Part shown: positions 1-9,161 of the stretch, piece after piece | How positions within the stretch are numbered: position 1 is the stretch's first letter | Layout: each line of letters starts with the position of its first letter | NCBI GenBank assembly: GCA_033977485.1 | Contig: CM066991.1 | Coordinates: 55,530,850 to 55,594,849, forward strand | Direction: 5' to 3' | Length of the DNA: 64,000 bases | DNA from: Hydrangea macrophylla | Lineage: Eukaryota; Streptophyta; Magnoliopsida; Cornales; Hydrangeaceae | The notes under the pieces: generated by a model | Told to the model about the DNA's origin: nothing | The model's input: the letters and a program-made list of their open reading frames with translations, nothing else | The model's database searches: none | Translations under genes and position numbers: made by a program

Positions 1-875
1 AGTTATGATTGTTATGTTTTACTATTTCTGTACTAGTTTTAGTATGATTTCGTAGTTTAGACGTTGGGAATATGTGATGAAATATTGATTCCCAACCTCT
101 GCCATGCAATCTTTAGAAACCTTGGGCTCGATCGATTGAAGGTATTTCGATCGATCGAACCAGAGCCATAGTCAAGCGATCGAAGACATTTCGATCGATT
201 GAAGGATGATGCTGTCCGATCGATCGAGAGCGCTTCGATCGATCGAACTTGCTAATTCCTGAGATGATTCTTTTAAGTATTCCATGACTTTCTGTTTTAG
301 AAATCTGTCATCAAATTGTCCCTATAAGCTCAGTTTGTCACAACAGTTTTTAGAACTTAAAGCCTTAAGGCTATTTTCTTCAATGACTTTTGAAAACCAC
401 TTTGAATGCTAACACCATTTAGAGTGCAAGTAATAACCATTGTTTTAAACCATCTCCAAGTATTTTAAATCACTTGTGATGATGTATTCCCGATCATGAA
501 AGGGCTATTGATTCTTTATCTTTAGAAAAATACGGAATACTGGAAAGGGATGTACTCCATAGAGCGTTAATGAATATGCATGGTAGATGGTTAGGATCAA
601 TGTGGATTCTCGTATTTCCAACACCTTTAATTTATCTATTTAATTAGTTCTGTTTCTATAAGCTTTAGTATATTATTTAGTTTAATTTAATTAATTAGGA
701 TTTATTAGTACACATCCAATCATTCATTCTTATTTTCTTTTTCTTTAGGTTGTAGCTTAGTAGATATTCTTCCTATTCCTTGCCTATGGGATCGATCTGG
801 ACTTATCCAGTATTACTCGCACGATCACCTACACTTGGGTGTTGCACAAGAGCACACAACTATTTAGTCGTGTCA
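1..875 (+). repeat. Partial LTR, family B (3' part)
   Basis: This is the 3' part of an LTR whose full-length relative is the solo LTR at 7522-9161. Shared landmarks occur in the same order: a cluster of CGATCG palindromes, a segment on a reactivating theme of 'cccg(a/g)tcatgaaagg', a 'catggtagatggttg/a' block, and the terminal 'cctacacttgggtgt..cacaagagc' block. It ends in TGTCA at 871-875, the inverse of the TGACA that starts the solo LTR. The 5' end lies outside the window, so it cannot be decided whether this is a solo LTR or one end of a full element. The terminal block resembles Athila-like LTR ends, but the clade is inference. Confidence 0.75.
126..250. repeat. CGATCG palindrome cluster in family B LTR
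   Basis: Six copies of a TTCGATCGATCGAA-type palindrome, some with one arm decayed to GCGATCGAA or CGATTGAA, lie 15-25 bp apart. The cluster corresponds to the downstream cluster at 8381-8503 of the full solo LTR. Confidence 0.85.
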
Positions 876-911
876 AAGCGCTAGCTAAAGACTAGCAGTG
901 ACCACTACTAT

Positions 912-998
912 AGGTTCAGATGAATGCCATTATTCTTGAAGAAGTAGGCTTTAACACCGAAGAGCAGCAGAACTTAGAAGGTATACTAACACTTTTTC
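912..998 (+). pseudogene. Older Ty3/gypsy gag-protease fragment, left half
   Basis: The sequence aligns with 5880-5980 of the intact chromovirus, the linker just before the protease domain; both encode a recognisable MNAI..REVGF / EEVGF stretch. It breaks at 998, where the chromovirus LTR begins, and continues at 13176 after the element. It is therefore the target into which the full-length element inserted. It is a fragment with no function expected. Confidence 0.75.
994..998. repeat. Target-site duplication TTTTC (left)
   Basis: TTTTC directly precedes the 5' LTR and is repeated at 13171-13175 directly after the 3' LTR. This is a perfect 5 bp duplication, as expected for Ty3/gypsy integrase. 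Removing the element and one copy restores continuity of the older pol fragment. Confidence 0.9.
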
Positions 999-1092
999 TA
1001 TAATACCCTGTATTTTGGTATATTAATAAAGACCTAGTATTTCATTTCTATACTTGTATAATCTTAACCTTTCCTTTGGTGAGATTTGGATA

Positions 1093-1280
1093 CCAATCGA
1101 TTGACATATTCCCAATCGATTGACATATTCCCAATCGATTGCCATCAGACCGACTAAAATTGATTACGTGTCAACATCCCAATCGATTGCCATTTATCCC
1201 AATCGATTGACATTATTCCAATCGATTGACTACAAATATCTGTTCCCAATCGATTGACTGGTGTCCCAATCGATTGACAT
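1093..1280. repeat. CAATCGATTG palindrome array, upstream of TATA
   Basis: Eight copies of the perfect 10 bp palindrome CAATCGATTG, usually in the context CCCAATCGATTGaCAT, spaced mostly 18-30 bp. It ends about 60 bp upstream of the TATA box. The 3' LTR has seven copies at the matching place. Confidence 0.95.
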
Positions 1281-1339
1281 AAGCTGAGAAATGTTTTCTT
1301 CTTTTCTTGAGGTTTAAACGTGTGGCACTCTTTTCCCTC

Positions 1340-1348
1340 TATATATAT
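1340..1348 (+). promoter_or_regulatory. TATA box of the 5' LTR
   Basis: A TATATATA core sits in a CT-rich context ('ccctctatatatatgacc'), followed by a purine-rich leader-like stretch. It is the only good TATA box in the first half of the LTR. The transcription start was not determined. Confidence 0.6.
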
Positions 1349-1489
1349 GACCATATTTATGGCCTTGGGTCACTTTGGCAGCTTGAGAGAGAGAGGCATA
1401 CCTCTTGTGAGATATATACATACATATATCTATCTATATTTCGATATCTATACACATATATATACACACACTGCCTTGGCAGCTGGGAG

Positions 1490-1600
1490 AGGAAGAAGAG
1501 AAGGAGAAAAAGAAGAAGAAAGAAGAAAGGAGGAGACAAAGAGAGAAGACAGAGACAGAGAAGAGAGAAAGAGGAGAAAGAGAGAGGAAAAGCTTGAGTA
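1490..1600. repeat. Purine-rich GAA/GGA tract in LTR
   Basis: About 110 bp made almost only of A and G (gaagaag, gagaaag). It is repeated at 11447-11550 in the 3' LTR with small length differences. It lies about 150 bp downstream of the TATA box, so it would be in the untranslated leader. Open frames over it are low-complexity and not taken as coding. Confidence 0.85.
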
Positions 1601-1760
1601 TTCAAGACACACACACCCAAACGCACCCTAAGTGAGTCCTAACTCACTTGGTCACTTTATTTGATGTATTTACAAGTTGTTATGACCATTAGATGTGATA
1701 AAAGTATGACTTCTACGTTTATATATGTTGTTTTTGCAATCTGCTGGAGAAGACGTAGTA

Positions 1761-1922
1761 CCAATCGATTGACATAATCTCAATCGATTGGTATCAGTCG
1801 TATCCCAATCGATTGAATAGGATTCCAATCGATTGACATTTTCAATCGATTGCCATGTTTCTCAATCGATTGATATAACTTTTTGTCCCAATCGATTGGA
1901 TCACTATCCCAATCGATTGGCA
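1761..1922. repeat. CAATCGATTG palindrome array, downstream of TATA
   Basis: Eight further CAATCGATTG palindromes start about 413 bp after the TATA box. In the 3' LTR the matching array at 11714-11878 has eight units, the last decayed to CAATCAATTG. Confidence 0.95.
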
Positions 1923-2239
1923 TGCTCAGAACATGGATTCCTTTGCCTGTTTATTATATAAGAGGTTTAGTTGTTCGATTTCTAATTCGGACTTCCAGTA
2001 TGCGACTGTGGGTAAGACAGGAGTAATGGGACACCAAAGATTTATGGATAATGGATAAATAAAAAGTAATATGAAGACATGGGTGACGTGTTGATTCTGA
2101 TGTGAGTTCGATGTCCGTTTTTTTTCATTCAGAGTAGTCAGGCCACGTTGGGAATTGTCATGTGTCGATGTAGAATGGAACGTAAGTAGGTTTGGTAAGT
2201 TCTGGGAATGGTACGTGGATGGACGATTGGTCACGATAT

Positions 2240-2545
2240 GCTCTTAAAAGCGGTGAACAAGACCATTGTTCTTAAAAGCGGTGAGCTGGACCAAGAAGTC
2301 TTAAGATAGACTGGATGATCATGATATGCTCTTAAAAGCGGTGAACAGGACCATTGTTCTTAAAAGCGGTGAGCTGGGATCACTAGTAGATGACGTTAAG
2401 TCGTGGCAATAGATTGATATGCCTTGTTCGAAACGTTATATCCCTGAAATGCGGTGAACAGGACCATTGTTCTTAAAAGCTGGGGACGGACTGACGTGGA
2501 GTCCATGACATGCGGTGAGCAGGATAGATTGCTCTTAAAAGCGAT
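2240..2545. repeat. TTAAAAGCGGTGA repeat block in LTR
   Basis: About eight copies of a unit with core TTAAAAGCGGTGA(a/g)c(a/t)gGACC are spread over 300 bp, some missing the first half. The same block occurs at 12196-12500 in the 3' LTR. It lies in the probable untranslated leader; its role is unknown. Confidence 0.85.
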
Positions 2546-2676
2546 GGACAGAATAAGGGTGTATCCCTAGAGTTAAACGATTGAGTCTGTTCATGAAATC
2601 AGAATATGTTGAGTTCGATATTCGATTAACAAGACGTTAAGGGTCGGTTTACAAGTATGAATAAAAGAAACAAGAT

Positions 2677-2928
2677 ATGATGTTAACTCTTGTTTTCATA
2701 AGCTTGTGTTTACTTCAGATAACTGGTACCCTGTTAGTTGTTGCTCACTCAGCTCTCAGTAAGCTGACGGCCTTTTATTGCCTGGACTTTCCCCGTCCAA
2801 AATATACTGTCCCTTATTCTGCAGGTAATGACCAGTACACTGATGAGTGTTATCCAGAGGAGGGCCCCACTAATGACGATTACGCCAGGGAGGATCACTA
2901 CGCTGAGGACTATCCGTACGCTAGTTGA
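2677..2928 (+). other. LTR-embedded 83-codon ORF (5' LTR copy)
   Basis: The open frame has a hydrophobic N-terminus resembling a signal peptide (residues 1-28, rich in L/V/I) and an acidic, tyrosine-rich tail with repeated DDYARE/DHYAED elements. It is kept with one substitution in the 3' LTR at 12632-12883, but LTRs copy each other, so this is not evidence of selection. The junction at 2821-2826 (ttctgcag|gtaatg) looks like a splice acceptor, and 'cagtaagc' near 2759 like a donor. The stretch may instead be a spliced leader. No family is recognised. Confidence 0.3.
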
Positions 2929-3222
2929 AGGCTGAAGGAGTTATGACGAGTTTTCTATTTCAGTTGTTCTGTTAAACCTTTTGTTAGCGGGTACTTGGGC
3001 ATTTGTTGTCTTCAAACCTGTTGTGATCCTGTGGACCACACTCTGATGTTTTGTAATAGCTAGTACAGTGATTTTTTTCTTCAGTTGTTTACTGTTGCTA
3101 TTCTTTTGGACTAGTACTGCGTATTGTGGATTATTAGTGACTTTCACCTGTCATTCCTTATGGACCCATGAAGGAAATTTATTTTTCTCTATTTATGCTG
3201 CTCCGGGGCGTGACAGGGTTTT

Positions 3223-3235
3223 TGGTATCAGAGCC
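3223..3235 (+). other. Primer-binding site, tRNA-iMet
   Basis: TGGTATCAGAGCC is complementary to the 3' end of plant initiator methionine tRNA, the usual primer of Tekay/Del and many copia elements. It begins 7 bp after the 5' LTR ends at 3215. Confidence 0.93.
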
Positions 3236-3385
3236 TGAGTTTGGTACTCTAGGTTGTGATACTTTTGTTCACTAAGTATTTCCACACCATCTGGTGCTAG
3301 TATGATAAGAATTTCTTTGAGATGAGATATGAGTATAAGATAAGTTCGTCTTCCTGACGATAGATAGTTTCCTTTGCAGGATAGC

Positions 3386-4378
3386 ATGGATCCGGAGTTT
3401 CACCAGTTTTAGACTGATGCTTATGGAGGACATATTATCCATGGAGATACCGTGGAGCCAGCTGACCCAGAGTTTTATCGTGAGCGTGTGTGCTAGATAG
3501 CTAGTCGACATTTAGAGGAAGACATGTGGAGAGCGCTTTATGTGACCGGGAGTACTTACCCGACACAGATGCGTATGGATTCTTACCATACTGCGAGGGT
3601 CGGTTGAGATGTTTGCCAGGAGATGTTACGACTAGTTTTGAGTAAGCCAGAGATGGATGAGATTGAGTTGAGAGCTATTGTAGCCGGTCCACCAGAGCCC
3701 GTAGTTGCACCAGCAGCTGCAGCAGCCCCACCATCACCAGTACCGGACGTACCCGTCCCAGAGCCAGAGCCTGAGCCGATTGAGGATGAGGAGGATCTAG
3801 AGTCTGAGGATGACCATCCCGATGAGGACATAGACGGAGATGGAGAGGAGGAGCCGATAGATGATGAGGACCCAGTAGAGGATGAGCATGCAGACGATGC
3901 AGATGATGATGAACCTGAGGATGACCCCGAGGAGCCAGAGTTTGAGCCAGAGGATCCAGTACCAGACCCAGAGGCTATGGAGGCAGACGTAGTAGTAGAT
4001 GAGGAGGTACCCGACGAGGAGGTAGTTGTGCCAGAGGTACCCGTTGTGCTTCAGATACCAGCTGGACCCATTATGCATATGGCAGCCATGGCCGATATGG
4101 CAGTAGGATGGATAGCTCAGATGGTAGCCCAGCCAACAGATTTTGTTATGGGAGAGGTAGCTATAGCAGGAGCTCTTGACATAGCTGACGGTTTTGTTGC
4201 AGTAGCTGTTGATGTCGCTAACCAGGCGATAGCAGACGTGATGGAGGACGATGATGCAGAGATGATAGAGGATTGGGATATAGGGGTAGTAGTCGGAGAT
4301 CGTGTCGCACCAGTTGAGGATGATCCACTCGAGGAGATGGATATAGACCCAGAGGATGAGGCACCACCAGCAGGATGA
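3386..4378 (+). pseudogene. Acidic pre-gag leader ORF with three stops
   Basis: A frame opens at ATG 3386 and ends at TGA 4376, 330 codons, with in-frame stops TAG 3410, TAG 3494 and TGA 3605. The open part from 3623 encodes about 251 residues. A P/A-rich stretch is followed by about 90 residues dominated by D, E and P, then a V/A/M-rich, possibly helical part and another acidic tail. The three stops fit C-to-T changes at CAG, CAG and CGA codons, so the frame was probably open through the whole length once. It lies between the PBS and gag. It has no zinc knuckle or Gag homology that I can see. The function is unknown; acidic low-complexity proteins may act as chaperones or chromatin binders, but that is speculation. 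Confidence 0.55.
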
Positions 4379-4756
4379 GATGCTGACGACTTTTGAGTCA
4401 GGATCTGCAGGGTATAGATTTTGTTAGTTTATATTAGGACATATTGTCCACCAGATTTTTGGAGCTTGAGAGATAGCTATTGACCATAGCTTTGTATAGT
4501 ATTAGCTGACTTTAGTTGTTGTAACTCTTGTCCCATATGGTACACAGTTTGATTAGTGTGTACTATACGGTACATCTTTTGATATATATATATATATATA
4601 CGAGCAGTACTTTTGTTATTGTTCGGATGTTGTGTTGTGCTGTGTTATTTAGTAGAATTGTTAGTTTTGCTGTTTCTTGTTCCATCTTGAGTTCGTTTCT
4701 ACGAGAAGATTTTCAGCTGATCAATATGTCTCTTGTAGGCAATACTCGTTATCATC
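4379..4756 (+). other. Leader between acidic ORF and gag
   Basis: About 380 bp without a supported gene. It contains a (TA)n microsatellite at about 4580-4601 and is otherwise T-rich. Gag starts at ATG 4757. An ATG at 4725 in another frame closes at 4791 and would be a short upstream ORF. Confidence 0.6.
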
Positions 4757-7521
4757 ATGGTAGGACCCTTGAGAAATCACCAAGCGCGTAATGGAGCACC
4801 TATTCCGGAAGGGATGGATCCGACGGGAATTTTCGAAGCATTTATGTAGAGGATGGAGCATGTGGGAGATACATATAATCACTCCACCCACCAGAGACCT
4901 CTTGCACCCCAGCCACCAAGACAGACTGGAGATAAGTTGTTAGCAAATTTTCGTGGGTTACGTCCCGAAAAGTTCGATGGACTAACAGAACCATGGAAAG
5001 CAGAAGAATGGATAAGAGAGATGGAGTTATTATTTGAAGCATTGGAATGCAACGAACAAGAGAAACGTCGCCTTGCTACGTTTCAGCTCACTTATGCCGC
5101 CGCAGATTGGTGGGAAGCTGAGCACGCCACTATTGGGATCGATGCCGCTAGAACTATGTCGTAGGAGACATTCAAAGGCAGATTTTTGAATAAGTATTTT
5201 CCAGAAGATGAGAAAGATCAGCAGGAAAGGAACTTTCTTAATTTGATCCAAGGAGGATGGAATGTACGGGAATACACAACACAGTTCGAGCGTCTATCCA
5301 GATTTGCTCAGCATATGATAGACACTCCGTAGAAGAAGGTGAAGAGATTTCACCAAGGACTGAACCCCCACCTCAGACATATGATGGTTGGTCATCTAAA
5401 CCAGTCGTATGAGGAAATTGTTAGATTTGCTACAGGATTAGAAAAGGATGCTAATCCAGTACAGCAATCACAGACGAATCGACCTCAATCGTCGCGAGGG
5501 TTTCAACAAAGGAATTTCCATAATCGACCACCGAGAAATACCCAAGGGTGGAGACCTCAGGAAAACTTTCAGAGTAACAAGAGAACCTGGGAAGGAACCA
5601 GGAAACCGCAGCAGAGTTATAATCGACCTCAACAATATCGCCAGTAGGGGTCACAGCCACAGGCATTACTGACAGTCCCGCCAAGCAACACTGGAGGTTG
5701 TTTTAACTGTGGAAAACCTGGACATATTGCAAGGAACTGCACTGCCCATAGACCTAATCGCAGGCCTGATATTGTCTGCCGCAACCGCAATAAGCCAGGG
5801 CATGTGAGCAGGGATTGTCGCGCACCACGAGGAGGACACTACGGAGTCCCAGTGCAACGAATCCAAGGACCTCCTGATCAGACCAGAATGAATGCTATCA
5901 TTCCAAGAGAAGTAGGCTTTAATGCTGATGAGCAGCAACATTTGGAAGGTACACTTGTACTATTTCATAGTCCTGTTAAAGCTTTATTTGATACTAGAGC
6001 CGCATGTTCTTTTATTGCTGTTAAGATTGTGCGTCAGTTGGGTTTAGAACCCCAGACACTTGAGTCAACACTGAATGCGGTGTCACCTTTGGGAGTGACA
6101 GTTAAGTTGAGTAAAGTGTGTAGAGATTGCCCATTGACTTTGGGAGATAGAAATCTTCCAGCAGACTTGGTAGTTCTGTCGATGTCAGAATTTGATGTTA
6201 TCCTAGGGATGGATTGGTTAACTAAGTACAGTGCCAATCTGGATTGCCCTACTAGAACGATTTTATTTCCAACACGAGGAAAGCCAACGATCAGATTTCA
6301 GTGTCAACCGACAAGCGACATGTTTCTTACGAGTGGTTTGGCTACGATCATTAGTATGAGTACGGAGCTTACGATGGATCGAATTCCTATTGTACGAGAC
6401 TTTCAGGATGTATTTCAGGATATTAAAGGACTTCCACCGAAAAGAGAAATAGACTTCTGCGTGGAATTAGTACCTGGTACATTGCCTATTTCTAAGACTC
6501 CATACAGGATGGCACCAACTGAGATGTTAGAACTAAAGAAGCAAGTTCAAGAACTCGAAGATCTAGGATTTGTTCGTCCAAGTACGTCACCTTGGGGAGC
6601 ACCAGTTATATTTGTAAAGAAGAAGGAAGGAACACTTCGACTCTGTATGGACTACAGGGAGTTGAATAAGGTTACAATTAAGAATAAATATCCACTACCA
6701 CGGATAGATGATCTATTCGACCAGTTACAAGGATCTAGGATCTTTTCCAAGATCGATTTACGTTCAGGATACCACCAATTGTTAGTTCGACCAGAGGATG
6801 TATCGAAGACTGCATTCAGGACAAGATACGGGCATTACGAGTTTATAGTTATGCCTTTTGGATTGACGAATGCACCAGCAGTATTTATGGACTTGATGAA
6901 TAGAGTATTCAGACTATATCTGGATAAATTCATTATTGTGTTCATTGATGATATACTGATCTACTCAAAGACAAAAGAAGATCACAAGGAGCATTTACAG
7001 GTTGCCTTGCAGACACTTCGAGATAGCAAGTTGTATGCAAAGTTCAGCAAGTGTGAGTTTTGGCTACAGGAAGTCAAATTCTTGGGACATGTTATATCTC
7101 AGGAAGGTATTTCGGTAGACTCATCTAAGATTGATGCAGTCTTAAGCTGGAACAGACCGACGAATGCGACCAAAGTCAGAAGTTTCCTCAGTTTAGCAGG
7201 ATATTACAGAAGATTCGTAGAAGGATTTTCCAAACTAGCAGGACCTTTGACAAACTTAACCAGAAAGGAGACGAAGTATGAATGGATAGACAAGCATGAG
7301 GGTGCATTTCAGGAGTTAAAAGAGAGATTGACTTCTACACCAGTACTCACATTACCTAAGAGTGGAGAAAAGTATGTGATCTACAGTGATGCATCGTACC
7401 AAGGACTCGGGTGTGTGCTGATGCAAGATGGAAATGTTATCGCATATGGATCAAGACAATTGAAGGTACATTAGAAGAATTATCCTACGCATGTTCTGGA
7501 ATTAGCAGCAATAGTGTTTGC
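4757..7521 (+). pseudogene. gag-pol part 1: gag, protease, RT, RNase H start
   Basis: A single frame encodes retrotransposon Gag (about 4920-5650), a CCHC zinc knuckle (5699-5740, [14 protein letters not shown]), a second degraded knuckle (5777-5818), aspartic protease, RT and the start of RNase H. Start ATG 4757 is the first in frame. RT shows the FIDD catalytic motif at 6941-6952, and RNase H the first Asp at 7388. In-frame TAG stops lie at 4847, 5162, 5330, 5645 and 7472. The protease active site reads DTR (5990-5998) instead of DTG, and the second knuckle has Arg for its second Cys. After 7521 the frame is cut by the solo LTR and resumes at 9167. No active protein is expected. Confidence 0.92.
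7517..7521. repeat. Target-site duplication TTTGC (left)
   Basis: TTTGC at 7517-7521 is repeated at 9162-9166 on the other side of the solo LTR. Removing one copy and the LTR restores the RNase H reading frame exactly, which fixes the insertion boundaries. Confidence 0.95.
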
Positions 7522-7775
7522 TGACAGGCGGGTGTATTTGTAGAATATAACCGCGCTAAAAGAGAAAAATGCACTAGGAAAATCTACAATTCCTCTGTTT
7601 ATCTGCAGTTTGTTTTACAATACCAGTTTCTACACAAATTGATTAAACTATGATAAGTGGTATTGTTTTTAGTGATTATTTGTGCAGATTACTGCTGCTG
7701 TATATAAGATTGAAGAATGTTGATAAAAGGAAGTGCTTGGCCATGATGAAGACAACTCAAAGCTGAAATAGAGGG

Positions 7776-7888
7776 TTCGAGCGATCGAGAAGGTTTCGAG
7801 CGATCGACGTTTCGATCGATCGAATAGAGTTCAAGCGATCGAAGTTTCTGGAAGTTCAATCGATCGAGAGTTGTTCGATCGATCGAAC
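7776..7888. repeat. CGATCG palindrome cluster, upstream of TATA
   Basis: Six units of TTCGA(T/G)CGATCGA(A/G/C), with some arms decayed. The cluster ends about 70 bp upstream of the TATA box of the solo LTR. Confidence 0.92.
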
Positions 7889-7957
7889 ATGCCTTTTATC
7901 AGATTATACGCGCACGCAGCAGAAACGGGTTTTTAACCCTAGCATTAGGTCGAAACT

Positions 7958-7968
7958 ATATATATTCG
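7958..7968 (+). promoter_or_regulatory. TATA box of family B solo LTR
   Basis: CTATATATATTC lies between the two palindrome clusters. It is followed by a GA-rich leader (8023-8036). Confidence 0.55.
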
Positions 7969-8380
7969 TTTTGTTTACGTCCAGGGGGACGCCCAACTTG
8001 TTTTTCATCAGTTTTCATAAGAGAGAGGAGAGAGTTTTTATGTTTTTGTAGGTTTCTATCAAGAGTGATCATTGTAGCTTGGATTCTTGAGGTTTAATCG
8101 TAGTTGTTTTGCTCCAGGTTATTTCGTTTTAAGTTTATTTACATTCTGCATTTATTAGTTCGTAGTTTAATCTTTGATATTGTAGTATTACATGCTAGTT
8201 AATTAAAGTTTTAGATTTTCATAGTTTTCATGAAAAGTTTGCAAACAAACGTTACCTTAATGACTTTTTACGTTAAAAATAAATCTGATACTTCCCAGAC
8301 CATGTCTGAGTAGTTCGGGGTTGGGAAATCGCGATGAAATCGTGATTTCAGACCTCTGCCGTGCACTATATTTTTTCCTG

Positions 8381-8503
8381 TGTTCGATCGATCGAATGTA
8401 GTTCGATCGATCGGACCAGAGACATAGTCGAGCGATCGAATGTAGTTCGATCGATCGAGAGATGAAGTGTTTCGATCGATCGAATGCGCGTCGATCGATC
8501 GAG
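8381..8503. repeat. CGATCG palindrome cluster, downstream of TATA
   Basis: Six units of TTCGATCGATCGAA or close variants start about 414 bp after the TATA box. This distance almost equals the 413 bp in the unrelated chromovirus LTR. Confidence 0.92.
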
Positions 8504-9161
8504 ATCCCTGATTCTTGAGGACATCTAATACAGTATTCCAAGACTTTCTGCTTTACTGATTCGTTATCAAACTGTCCCCATATGCTCAGTTTGTCAAAAC
8601 AGTCTTTAAACGTTAAGCCTTAAGGCATTTTCTTTCAATATATTTTGCAAACCACCCTCAATGCTAATACCATTGTAGGTGAGAGTCTTAACTATTGAAT
8701 TAAACCACCTTTGTGTATTTCAAACTTAATTGTGATGATATAGTCCCGGTCATGAAAGGACTATTGATTCTATATCATTAGAGAAGTACGGGATACTGTA
8801 GAAGTTGCCCTCCGTTGAACTTAATTGTATTTGCATGGTAGATGGTTGAGTCATGGTGGATTCGCGTGATCCCAACACTTTCTTTTATTAAGTAAAACCG
8901 TTTTCAAATCTTGTTTAGTTGAATAGTTAATCATTAGTTTATTTACTTTAGCTGCTTTTAAGTTAGTAGTTGTTAATTGTAGAACTTTGTGTTCTACACT
9001 TCTCTTTGAATATTGAATTTTTCTTTTTCTTTTAGAGTCTAATCTAAGTTAGTTGATTTCTATCCTTCCCTGTGGGATCGACCTGGTCTTACCAGTTACT
9101 ACTTGCACGTCCACCTACACTTGGGTGTTTCACAAGAGCGCACAAGATTTTTCACGTGTGA

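Larger units (their letters stand above)
999..3215 (+). repeat. 5' LTR of the chromovirus
   Basis: A 2217 bp LTR starts TATAATACCC, where the 3' LTR has TGTAATACCC, and ends GGGGCGTGACA. It contains two clusters of CAATCGATTG palindromes flanking a TATA box, a purine-rich leader, an array of TTAAAAGCGGTGA repeats and an 83-codon ORF. It is about 21 bp longer than the 3' LTR, mainly because it carries one extra palindrome unit. Confidence 0.92.
7522..9161 (+). mobile_element. Solo LTR, family B, inside RNase H region
   Basis: A 1640 bp element starts TGACAGG and ends CGTGTGA; the related copy ends CGTGTCA at 875, so the terminal CA has probably decayed. It is flanked by TTTGC duplications and has no PBS, PPT or coding region. 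It is therefore a solo LTR, left by recombination between the LTRs of a full element. It contains a TATA box (7958) and two CGATCG palindrome clusters. The 3' block ('tgtgggatcgacctgg...cacttgggtg') is reminiscent of Athila-like LTRs; clade assignment is tentative. Confidence 0.9.

Noticed and set aside
1307..1631. Arg/Lys/Glu-rich ORFs in the LTR
   Set aside because: Low-complexity translation of the purine tract in the leader.
3797..4078. Minus-strand hydrophobic ORF opposite the acidic ORF
   Set aside because: Complement of GAG/GAT codons gives Leu/Ile; a shadow.
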